Positions 1 through 7,773 of a DNA stretch of 64,000 nt are shown in pieces. The notes below the pieces were generated by a model. That model was given only the letters and a program-made list of their open reading frames with translations, ran no database searches and was not told the DNA's origin. The stretch is taken from NCBI GenBank assembly GCA_019119595.1, contig DWWS01000044.1, positions 62,001 through 126,000 on the forward strand. Direction: 5' to 3'. Made by a program: the position numbers and the translations under genes. The DNA is from Candidatus Eisenbergiella merdavium. Its GTDB lineage: Bacteria; Bacillota; Clostridia; Lachnospirales; Lachnospiraceae. The stretch's first letter is position 1. Each line of letters opens with the position of its first letter.

Positions 1-1506
1 ATGAGGAAGACGGGAATGCGATTGGAAGGATGTGTGTCTGGGGAAAGAAGAAAAGGGAAGAGATTTTTCTTTGTGCTCCTTCTGCTATCATTGCTTCTGA
101 CTTTTCTTGAAGCCTGTAGTTACACGGAAGAGAAGGTGAGAAAGGAAGAAGCAGTTATACGGCCAGAGGAGGAAGTTCCTACCCTGATATGGTGGATGGC
201 CGGAGAAAAGCCTGTCGACTATGAAGCCGGAATAGAGAATATTAACGCATATCTGGAAGAAAAGCTGCAGATCAGATTGGAACTGCGTTTTGAAGGCTGG
301 GGGGGATTCCTGGATAAAACTCAGGATATTATATATGATCAGGAATATTTTGATATCATGTTTGTGGATACAAACAATTTTGGGCTGTTTGCATCTATGG
401 GCGCGTTACAGGACATCACCGATTTGATTCATGCATATGCACCGAAGCTGTGGGAGATTATGCCGGAACTGATCTGGTCAGGTGCCAGACAGGACGGACG
501 CATTTATGCAGTCCCAACATATAAGGATTCTGCGTTGACGCAATATTGGATATTTGAAAAACGGTATTTGGAAAAATATAATATAGATATTGATTCCCTT
601 CAGAGCTGGTCCGATCTGGATGCTTATTTTCGGATGTTGAAAAGGGGAGAGGGAGAGACCTTTTATCCAGTGCTCAGCAGTAGAGAGGACAGCCTGAATA
701 TTTTTAATGAATATGACAGCTTTACGACAGGACTTCCCATTATAGGTGTGAAGCCGGATGATGCTGAAAGACGTGTTGTCTGTTTGCTGGAGGAAGAGAA
801 TATTCTTGAAAAATTGGAGTATCTGCGGCAGTGGTATTTGGACGGATTGATCAATCCGAACGCGATGCAGATTGAAACGCTTTCAGAGCCCAGGCCCTTT
901 TTTTGTGGAATTGGCTGGCCGGGTGCAGAGCATGTATGGCAGCAGGATGAAGGATCGGGAGAGCTTGTGGCAAAGCAGATCTACGGACCGATTTATTCCA
1001 AGGACTCAATTCAAGGAGCCATGAATGCTGTTTATGCGAATAGCAGATATAAAAAGGAAGCGCTTGAGCTTCTGGAGCTGGTAAATACTGACCAGAAGCT
1101 GCGTGACATGCTTGCGTATGGTGTAGAGGGTCGTAATTTTGAATATAATCAGGATGGAACAGTGCACTATCTGAATAGGGATTGGAACACGTCGACCTAT
1201 ACACAGGGGAATTTCCTGATAATGTCACCCGTAGAAGGTGGTTCCTGGGAAGGGATGGAATGGAATAACAAAAATGCTGAAAAGTCGGTACTTTTAGAAT
1301 TTGAAATGGACCTGCAGGAGCTGGAAATGGAATTAAGCGCCTGTAAAGAGATTTGGAATGAATATGCGCTTGGCTTTGCAGTAGGAGCGTTTGATCTGGA
1401 AAAAGCTATTCCGGAATGTATGCAAAGGCTGAGGAAAAACGGATTGGATACTATAATTTCGGAGGCACAAAAACAGATTGATGCACAGTATGGGAAAGAT
1501 AAATAA
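1..1506 (+). CDS. Extracellular sugar-binding lipoprotein (LplA-like), cotranscribed with a sensor kinase
   Basis: The N-terminus has a basic stretch, a hydrophobic segment (residues 22-36) and a lipobox LEAC with Cys39 as the lipidation site, so the protein should be anchored outside the membrane. The body matches family 1 extracellular solute-binding proteins of LplA type, about 500 aa. It is clearly paralogous to the binding protein at 6168: both have 'EVPT.IWW', 'EYFDIMFVD' and 'FASMGA' at matching positions. Unlike that one, it sits in front of and overlaps the YesM-like kinase gene rather than following permeases. It may therefore feed a ligand signal to the kinase, which is inference. 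The window begins at this ATG, so the true start could lie upstream; an internal ATG at 16 is possible. Confidence 0.85.
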   Translation: MRKTGMRLEGCVSGERRKGKRFFFVLLLLSLLLTFLEACSYTEEKVRKEEAVIRPEEEVPTLIWWMAGEKPVDYEAGIENINAYLEEKLQIRLELRFEGWGGFLDKTQDIIYDQEYFDIMFVDTNNFGLFASMGALQDITDLIHAYAPKLWEIMPELIWSGARQDGRIYAVPTYKDSALTQYWIFEKRYLEKYNIDIDSLQSWSDLDAYFRMLKRGEGETFYPVLSSREDSLNIFNEYDSFTTGLPIIGVKPDDAERRVVCLLEEENILEKLEYLRQWYLDGLINPNAMQIETLSEPRPFFCGIGWPGAEHVWQQDEGSGELVAKQIYGPIYSKDSIQGAMNAVYANSRYKKEALELLELVNTDQKLRDMLAYGVEGRNFEYNQDGTVHYLNRDWNTSTYTQGNFLIMSPVEGGSWEGMEWNNKNAEKSVLLEFEMDLQELEMELSACKEIWNEYALGFAVGAFDLEKAIPECMQRLRKNGLDTIISEAQKQIDAQYGKDK

Positions 1507-3259
1507 AATTTTCAAAATGAAAATTTTACGCCAGAAACAGATTGGAGTGACTGTCGCAGTTTTTCTATTTGCCGGTCTGTTTCTTTTGGGCATGTATGAA
1601 CGGTTTCAGGCGGTATGGCTGAACTCCGCTCTGGAAGAGGCGGATGAAGCGCGGGAATGGCTGGAAAGCGTGCTGAGGCAGGAGGAAAGTCTGTTAGACG
1701 TTTGGCTGAACGGTATCTATGCGTCTGACGCGCTTTTGCAGGATCTGAAGCGGGCACAGGAGGCGAAATCCCTGGAAGAATATATGGAAAACAGACGTCT
1801 GGACAGCAAAAAACGGACTGAGACGCTCCGCTCCTTCCCAAGCTATTTAAAGCTATATATACGCAGATATGACAGCGCTCTTATTAAGGTAGGAGTGAGC
1901 GACGGAAATAGATGGAATCAGTTTTCCTTTGATTCCGCTGTTATACAGACAGATTTTTCTGTGCCGGAAAAAAGTCCAGAGCGGGAAATGAATATTGAAA
2001 GGAATGTGATCATTTCCAGGCCGGTTTACGACATTTCCAGCTTCAAGGAGAGTGGAACGCTGACCTTCTTTTATGATCTGAAGAAACTTTTAGAGAGAGA
2101 CGGAAAAGAAAAGAGGGTGCTGCAGGAGCTGGAGGCGGCCGCCCTCATGGACGAAGCCGGCAACATTTATTGGCTGCAAGGGGAACAGGGGGAAACAGAA
2201 GAGCTGTTTCGGAAAGCGGGACAAAGCCAGACGGAGACAGGTGTTGTGCGAGGAGGAATATTGAACCGTTGCTATTATTATGTGCAAAAATCGGATGAAT
2301 ATCCCTTCCGTCTGGTGACCTGTACAGATACTTGGAAACTTCTGGCTGGACATGGGAAGGAAATCATTCCTAATGTCTTTATTGTATTAGCAATCAGCCT
2401 GATCTTCATCCTTATTTTCTTTGTCAATATCGGATATGATTACCATTTTATCAATCATATTTACGAGTCTATCGCATCGGTAAACCGAGTGGAATTTGAA
2501 AATTCTGATGTGATCGGGTTGGCAAATTACCGTTCTAATGAATACGGTCAGATCGCCAGATCGCTGGATGAGATGTGCATGAAGCTAAAACGCCATATCA
2601 TAAAGGAATATCAGTTTAAAATCAAGCAGCAGGAGGCTCAGATGCGGGCGCTGCAGAATCAGATCAATCCTCATTTTCTATATAATACACTGGAAAGTAT
2701 CCGTTCGATCGCGCTGGTCAACAATGACAGGGAGGCGGCAGAGGCTATGACTGCTCTGGGCTCCTTATATCGGGCTGTGGTAAAGGGGGAAAGTGAATCA
2801 AGCTTAAAGGAGGAAGCCGGCCTTTTGGAAAAATATCTGAAGTTAATGCAGCTTAAATATATGGGAAATTTTTCTTATTTCATTTCTCTGGATGAGAAAA
2901 TTCAAGAAATAAGGACAGTAAAATTCTGGATGCAGCCTCTGGCTGAAAACTTTTTTGTGCATGGGTTTAATATGAGCCGCTCTTATAATGTGATGGTCAT
3001 TGAAGGGAAAACCCTGGAAAAAGGCTGGCTCTTTGAAATGATGGATAATGGATCAGGCATACCCTGGGAAGAACTGGAGAAGCTGAACAGACGAATTACA
3101 GAGGAAGAAACGGAAGCAAAAGAGAGCATTGGACTTTCCAACGTGTATAGGAGGTTGAAATACTTTTATGGAGAAGGGCTGACAATGCGGCTGTCCAATA
3201 ACCCGGAAGGTGGAACCAAGGTCAGTGTGTGGATACCGAAAGGAGAGGATTATGTATAA
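1481..3259 (+). CDS. YesM-type sensor histidine kinase
   Basis: Membrane sensor kinase of the HisKA_7TM-less YesM/LytS-like class, about 590 aa. A first transmembrane helix lies near residues 17-37 and a second near 295-320, flanking an extracytoplasmic sensor domain of about 260 residues. A HAMP-like linker follows, then the phosphoacceptor region 'QINPHFLYNTLESI' (His), an N-box 'AENFFVHGF', a G1 box 'DNGSGIP' and a G2 box 'GIGLSNVYRRL'. The gene overlaps the end of the preceding binding-protein gene. GGAGG at 1461-1465 serves either TTG 1478 or ATG 1481; ATG 1490 is a further option. It should phosphorylate the response regulator encoded just downstream and control the sugar-transport operon at 4204; the target is inference. 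Confidence 0.88.
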   Translation: MHSMGKINKIFKMKILRQKQIGVTVAVFLFAGLFLLGMYERFQAVWLNSALEEADEAREWLESVLRQEESLLDVWLNGIYASDALLQDLKRAQEAKSLEEYMENRRLDSKKRTETLRSFPSYLKLYIRRYDSALIKVGVSDGNRWNQFSFDSAVIQTDFSVPEKSPEREMNIERNVIISRPVYDISSFKESGTLTFFYDLKKLLERDGKEKRVLQELEAAALMDEAGNIYWLQGEQGETEELFRKAGQSQTETGVVRGGILNRCYYYVQKSDEYPFRLVTCTDTWKLLAGHGKEIIPNVFIVLAISLIFILIFFVNIGYDYHFINHIYESIASVNRVEFENSDVIGLANYRSNEYGQIARSLDEMCMKLKRHIIKEYQFKIKQQEAQMRALQNQINPHFLYNTLESIRSIALVNNDREAAEAMTALGSLYRAVVKGESESSLKEEAGLLEKYLKLMQLKYMGNFSYFISLDEKIQEIRTVKFWMQPLAENFFVHGFNMSRSYNVMVIEGKTLEKGWLFEMMDNGSGIPWEELEKLNRRITEEETEAKESIGLSNVYRRLKYFYGEGLTMRLSNNPEGGTKVSVWIPKGEDYV

Positions 3260-4016
3260 ACTGCTGATTGTGGATGACGAGCCCGCGATCCTGGCGGGAA
3301 TGCGGAAAATACTGGACTGGGAAAAGTATGGATTCGGTGAGATCGCCGTGGCAGGAAGCTGTCAGGAGGCCCTGGAACGGGCCATAGTTATGCGTCCTGA
3401 TCTATGTCTGGTCGATGTTTGCCTAAAGGATCAGAAAATTTATCAACTGATCGAAAAACTTGAAAAGCTGGGGAACGGGTCTAATTATATTTTTATGAGC
3501 GGTTACAGTGATTTTTCCTATGTACAGAAGGCAATTCGTGTAAATGCGGCAGATTATCTGCTCAAGCCTGTGAATACTGATGATTTGAGAGCTGCGGTGG
3601 AGAAAATCATAATTACGAAGCTTGGAGGAAAAATCGAAGATTTCCAGAGAGACGGAGCAGATATGGACCCAGTCCTGAAACGTCCTCTGGAGGAGATGTC
3701 ATCTCTGGTGGGAAAAATCATTACCTTTGTTTCAGCAGAGTATGCGGGTGATCTGACATTGAAGCTTCTGGGTGAGAAATTTTTTATGAATCCTGCTTAC
3801 CTCGGTCAGATTTTTCAACAGGAAACAGGAATGCGTTTTACAGAATACCTGATGCATTTTCGGATGAACAGGGCCTATGCGCTGATCCGCAATACCAACG
3901 ATAAAATTTCGGTAATAGCATCTTCTGTCGGATATGATAATATGAGTTATTTTTATACCCATTTTAAAGCATGCTTCAATATTTCCCCCAGAGATCTGAG
4001 AAAAGAGGAGATGTAA
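3252..4016 (+). CDS. YesN-type response regulator with AraC DNA-binding domain
   Basis: Cytoplasmic two-component regulator of 254 aa, short for YesN proteins, which often exceed 400 aa. The N-terminal receiver domain begins 'MYKLLIVDDEPAIL' with the acidic pair, the phosphoacceptor Asp in 'DLCLVDV' and the conserved Lys in 'DYLLKPVN'. The C-terminal AraC domain has two helix-turn-helix units, ending 'YDNMSYFYTHFKACFNISP'. The start at 3252 is set by AGGAGAGG just upstream; an in-frame start at 3210 would overlap the kinase gene further. The kinase stop at 3259 overlaps this start by 8 bp, so the two are translationally coupled. The linker between the domains is short. Confidence 0.9.
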   Translation: MYKLLIVDDEPAILAGMRKILDWEKYGFGEIAVAGSCQEALERAIVMRPDLCLVDVCLKDQKIYQLIEKLEKLGNGSNYIFMSGYSDFSYVQKAIRVNAADYLLKPVNTDDLRAAVEKIIITKLGGKIEDFQRDGADMDPVLKRPLEEMSSLVGKIITFVSAEYAGDLTLKLLGEKFFMNPAYLGQIFQQETGMRFTEYLMHFRMNRAYALIRNTNDKISVIASSVGYDNMSYFYTHFKACFNISPRDLRKEEM

Positions 4017-4043
4017 AAGAATAATATAATATACAAAGTGTTG

Positions 4044-4072
4044 AAAAAAGAACGCGCATGCGTTCTTTTTTT
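4044..4072 (+). terminator. Intrinsic terminator after the two-component genes
   Basis: GAACGC / GCGTTC stem (4050-4055, 4060-4065) with loop GCAT, preceded by six A and followed by seven T, so it can work in both directions. It separates the sensory operon from the transport operon. The next 130 bp are AT-rich. A weak TTGACT (4123-4128) is present but has no convincing -10 element at proper spacing. Confidence 0.85.
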
Positions 4073-4203
4073 ATTCTTTAATATTAAAACACTATAATTT
4101 TTATACTATGATATGAATTTTTTTGACTATTGTAAAAGGGATCACTCTGATATGCTTAGCAAGGGTGTACAAAATGCATAAATAAAAGGAGGAGGAGAAG
4201 AGA

Positions 4204-5139
4204 TTGAAAACAAAAAAGACTAAAAAAAAGCGCTTCGGCCGTAATGATGTGGAACTTACCATGCTGAGCCTGCCAAGTGTGATTTGGTATATTATTTTTT
4301 GCTATATCCCCATGTTTGGGGTAATCATTGCGTTCAAAAACTACCGGGTAAATGGGAATTTTTTTCAGAGTGTTATTTCCAGTGAGTGGGTAGGATTTAA
4401 AAATTTTAAATTTTTGTTTTCCACGCCTGATATTGGGATCATTATCCGAAACACCCTGGCCTATAATATCATATTCATAATTTTAAATATTGCGGTACCG
4501 GTAGCGTTAGCAATATTGATTAGTCAGCTGCGTTCCAAACGGCTGGCAAAAGGGTACCAGACAGCCATGTTTATGCCTTATTTCTTATCGTGGGTAGTGG
4601 TATCGTCTCTGGTGTGGGCATTTTTGAGCTATGAAAAAGGTTTTGTGAACATGCTCGCTGTAGATGCAGGGATGGAGGCAACTCAGTGGTATATGAAGAA
4701 GGAATTTTGGCCGCCATTTCTTGTTTTTATGAATCTCTGGAAGGGCTTGGGATATAATATGGTCATTTATCTTGCCGCCATTACAGGCTTGGATGCAGGT
4801 TATTACGAAGCTGCTGTTATTGATGGGGCAGGAAAATGGCAACAGGCGCGCTATATTACTTTGCCACTTTTAAAAACGGTAATCATCCTTATGTTTATTA
4901 TGGCTGTAGGACGTATTTTTTATTCGGATTTTGGCCTGTTTTATCAGGTACCCAGAGATTCCAACTCCATTTACAATCAGGTTTATACAATTGATGTGTA
5001 CGTGTATAAGATGTTGATGACATCGACTACGGGAATGGCATCGGCTGCTGCTCTGCTACAGTCCGTAGTGGGTTGTATAACGATTCTGGCGGCAAATTTT
5101 ATTGTAAGAAAAGTCGATCCGGATTCGGCAATGATGTAA
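4204..5139 (+). CDS. Sugar ABC transporter permease, LplB type
   Basis: Integral membrane permease of 311 aa with about six transmembrane helices, the length usual for LplB-like subunits. It carries the binding-protein-dependent transport signature with the EAA loop 'YYEAAVIDGAGKWQQARYIT', which contacts the ATPase. The start is TTG at 4204, chosen because GGAGGAGGAG lies immediately upstream and no ATG fits. It pairs with the next permease (13-bp gap) and the lipoprotein at 6168. No ATPase gene is present here, so a shared MsmX-type ATPase elsewhere is likely, as is known for Lpl-type importers. Confidence 0.93.
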   Translation: MKTKKTKKKRFGRNDVELTMLSLPSVIWYIIFCYIPMFGVIIAFKNYRVNGNFFQSVISSEWVGFKNFKFLFSTPDIGIIIRNTLAYNIIFIILNIAVPVALAILISQLRSKRLAKGYQTAMFMPYFLSWVVVSSLVWAFLSYEKGFVNMLAVDAGMEATQWYMKKEFWPPFLVFMNLWKGLGYNMVIYLAAITGLDAGYYEAAVIDGAGKWQQARYITLPLLKTVIILMFIMAVGRIFYSDFGLFYQVPRDSNSIYNQVYTIDVYVYKMLMTSTTGMASAAALLQSVVGCITILAANFIVRKVDPDSAMM

Positions 5140-5152
5140 GAGAGGTGTTAAA

Positions 5153-6088
5153 ATGGCAAAGAAAAAAAATGCGGATTACATGGAGAGCCAAACAAAATTT
5201 AATAAGCTTAGTCCTTTTGCAAATGGATTATCGAATATCCTGTTCCTTCTGCTCTCGTTGATCTCAATCCTGCCAATTATTTTCGTGGTGGTCATTTCAA
5301 TTTCCTCTGAGGAATCCATCACAGAGTTTGGCTACCGTCTGATTCCCAGGGCCCTTTCTGCTGACGGTTTTATGTACCTTTTTAAGCAGAAAACGTTGTT
5401 GGCTCAGGCATTGGGGATGTCTCTGGCCGTAACTGTTCTGGGAACGCTAATAGGTACGCTTCTGACTACTCTGATTGGTTACGTGCTCTCCAGGAAGGAA
5501 TTTAAACTGCATGGTCTTTATACCTGGCTTGTATTTATTCCGATGATTTTTAACGGAGGTCTGGTTGCGCAGTATGTGGTAACAAGCCAGCTGTTGGGAC
5601 TGAAGAACACCATTTGGGCACTGATCCTACCGCTGTGTATTTCTTCGTTCAATGTTATTGTCAGCAAGACTTTTTTCAGTATGACGATACCGGATTCCCT
5701 GATTGAATCCGCAGAATTGGACGGCGCGAGTCAGTTCACCATTTTCTTCAAGCTGGTAGTGCCTCTTTCACAGCCGGTATTTGCGACGATCGCATTGTTC
5801 CTCTGCTTTACCTATTGGAACGATTGGTTTCAGGCAATGCTTTATATTGACGAACCGGCTATGTATACGCTGCAGGCATTTTTGAACAGGCTGATGTCAG
5901 ATATCACGGAACTGGCGAGAAATGCAGACAAGATGGGGGTTTCTCAGCTTGAAATGATGGCAAAAATGCCAAAGGAATCCGCGCGTATGGCAGTTGTAGT
6001 GGTCATTGTAGCGCCTATTGCATGTGCTTATCCATTCTTCCAAAGATATTTTATCTCTGGTCTGACAGTAGGAGCAGTGAAGGGATAA
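5153..6088 (+). CDS. Sugar ABC transporter permease, LplC/YtcP type
   Basis: Second permease of the heterodimeric importer, 311 aa, with six predicted helices. The EAA loop reads 'LIESAELDGASQFTIFFKLV' and the C-terminus 'YFISGLTVGAVKG' is typical of LplC-type subunits. The ATG at 5153 follows 'AGAGAGGTG' closely behind the preceding stop. It works with the gene at 4204 and the binding protein at 6168. The substrate is probably an oligosaccharide, given the glycosidase genes downstream. Confidence 0.93.
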   Translation: MAKKKNADYMESQTKFNKLSPFANGLSNILFLLLSLISILPIIFVVVISISSEESITEFGYRLIPRALSADGFMYLFKQKTLLAQALGMSLAVTVLGTLIGTLLTTLIGYVLSRKEFKLHGLYTWLVFIPMIFNGGLVAQYVVTSQLLGLKNTIWALILPLCISSFNVIVSKTFFSMTIPDSLIESAELDGASQFTIFFKLVVPLSQPVFATIALFLCFTYWNDWFQAMLYIDEPAMYTLQAFLNRLMSDITELARNADKMGVSQLEMMAKMPKESARMAVVVVIVAPIACAYPFFQRYFISGLTVGAVKG

Positions 6089-6167
6089 ATATATATAGAA
6101 TGTCAAATGTCTGTTTTTGATTTATTTAGGAAGCAGTAAAAAATACATAAATAAAAGGAGAAGTCTT

Positions 6168-7685
6168 ATGAAAAAAAAGATTATTGCAGGACTGCTGGCT
6201 GCCATGATGCTGTTTACAGCCGGGTGTGGAGGCGCGGGTACGTCATCCGCTGATACAGCGGCCGGCGGCGGGAGCGCTGAAGAGGCGGCCGCCGTGGAAA
6301 ATGCATCTGGCAGCGCGGAAGCTGCTGCGGAGAGTTCCGGTGAGGTTCCTACTATCATCTGGTGGAATGTGGGATCTCTTCCCACAAATGCAGATGCATG
6401 GGAAGAAGAGGTCAATAAATATCTGGAGTCGGAAATAGGTGTCCGTGTTGATTACCGTGCGATTCCCTGGGGTGACTGGCCGACTAAGCATAATACTATT
6501 ATTAATTCCGGTGAATATTTTGATATTATGTTTGTGGATGTGGGGCTTTACAATCAGTTTGCGTCTATGGGGGCGTTTGCGGATTTGACGGATCTTTTGC
6601 CGACGGCTGCTCCTAAGTTGCAAGAGTTTATTCCAGAGGAGATTTGGCAGGGAGTAACTACCAGGGATGGAATCTTCGCTGTTCCTACATATAAGGACTG
6701 TGCAAGAACTTCTTTCTTTGTATTTGATAAGCAATACATTGATAAGTACAATATTGATTACGAGAGCATTGATACCATGGAAGAGCTGGATTCCTACTTT
6801 AGAACTATAAAGGCGGGAGAAGGCGATTCCTATTATCCACTGCAGATGACTACCGCTCTTTGCTGGAATGGCCTGTTTGAAAATTATGATACGCTGGGAG
6901 GTTCCCTCGATGCGGTCGGCGTAAGGCTGGACGATGAGGATTACCAGGTAGTATGTACGTTGGAACAGCCCGATATTCAGGAAAATCTGAACTGGCTGCA
7001 TACCTGGTATATGGATGGAATTACCAATCCGGACGCAAATGTACAGACTGAGACAAATCGTCAGCGCCCCTTCTTTAAAGCGGTAGGTTGGCCGGGAGCA
7101 GTTGCCTCCTGGGCTATTTCCGAGGGCGTGGATGAATATGTGGCTACCAAAGTATTTGGGCCTTCTTATACCACAGAATCCATTCAAGGTTCTTTGAATT
7201 GTATTTCGGCTAATTCTGAGCATAAGGAAGCTGCGCTGAAGCTCCTGGAATTCGTCAATACAGATCATAAGGCGAGAGATATGTTCGCCTATGGTATTGA
7301 AGGCGAGAACTTTGAATATGTGGAAGACAATGTAGTGCGGCTGCTGGACGATGTATTCAGCGCAATTTCCACTTACTCACAGGCAAGCTTCTTCACGATG
7401 TCTACAGTAGAAGGCAACCAGAAGGATCAGTATGAGGAAATCAAGGAGCAGAATGAAGCGGCAACCAGCACGGCTCTGCTTGGCTTTACCCTGAATATGG
7501 AGCCTATTATGGATGAATTGGCTGCATGCCGTACCGTATGGAGCAAATATTCCAACGATCTTACCACAGGGGCATCTGATCCGAACGAGGTGATTCCTCA
7601 GATCATCAAGGAGATGAAGTCGGTTGGACTTGATACTGTTATGGAGGAGGCTCAAAGACAGGTAGACGAATTCCTTGGAAAATAA
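6168..7685 (+). CDS. Extracellular sugar-binding lipoprotein of the Lpl-type importer
   Basis: The lipoprotein signal peptide starts MKKKIIAGLL and has lipobox TAGC with Cys20, followed by a Gly/Ala/Ser/Glu-rich tether (residues 21-58). The body (505 aa in all) is a family 1 solute-binding protein and resembles the product of the first gene in the window throughout. The start at 6168 follows AAAGGAGAAG; a longer in-frame opening at 6117 has no ribosome site. It delivers substrate to the permeases encoded just upstream. A strong hairpin follows the stop, so its expression probably exceeds that of the downstream enzyme genes. Confidence 0.93.
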   Translation: MKKKIIAGLLAAMMLFTAGCGGAGTSSADTAAGGGSAEEAAAVENASGSAEAAAESSGEVPTIIWWNVGSLPTNADAWEEEVNKYLESEIGVRVDYRAIPWGDWPTKHNTIINSGEYFDIMFVDVGLYNQFASMGAFADLTDLLPTAAPKLQEFIPEEIWQGVTTRDGIFAVPTYKDCARTSFFVFDKQYIDKYNIDYESIDTMEELDSYFRTIKAGEGDSYYPLQMTTALCWNGLFENYDTLGGSLDAVGVRLDDEDYQVVCTLEQPDIQENLNWLHTWYMDGITNPDANVQTETNRQRPFFKAVGWPGAVASWAISEGVDEYVATKVFGPSYTTESIQGSLNCISANSEHKEAALKLLEFVNTDHKARDMFAYGIEGENFEYVEDNVVRLLDDVFSAISTYSQASFFTMSTVEGNQKDQYEEIKEQNEAATSTALLGFTLNMEPIMDELAACRTVWSKYSNDLTTGASDPNEVIPQIIKEMKSVGLDTVMEEAQRQVDEFLGK

Positions 7686-7712
7686 AATGCAATCATTATA
7701 AATACGGTTGGA

Positions 7713-7745
7713 AACGCCGGGCAGATTGGCTCTGCCTGGCGTTTT
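7713..7745 (+). terminator. Hairpin/attenuator after the binding-protein gene
   Basis: A 13-bp stem with a single G-U pair (7713-7725 with 7731-7743) and a 5-nt loop is followed by TTTT. It lies between the binding-protein stop and the ribosome site of the next gene. No clear promoter follows, so partial readthrough into the enzyme genes is likely. Confidence 0.75.
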
Positions 7746-7773
7746 GTCAGTCAGGAAAAGGGGAGGTTATGAA

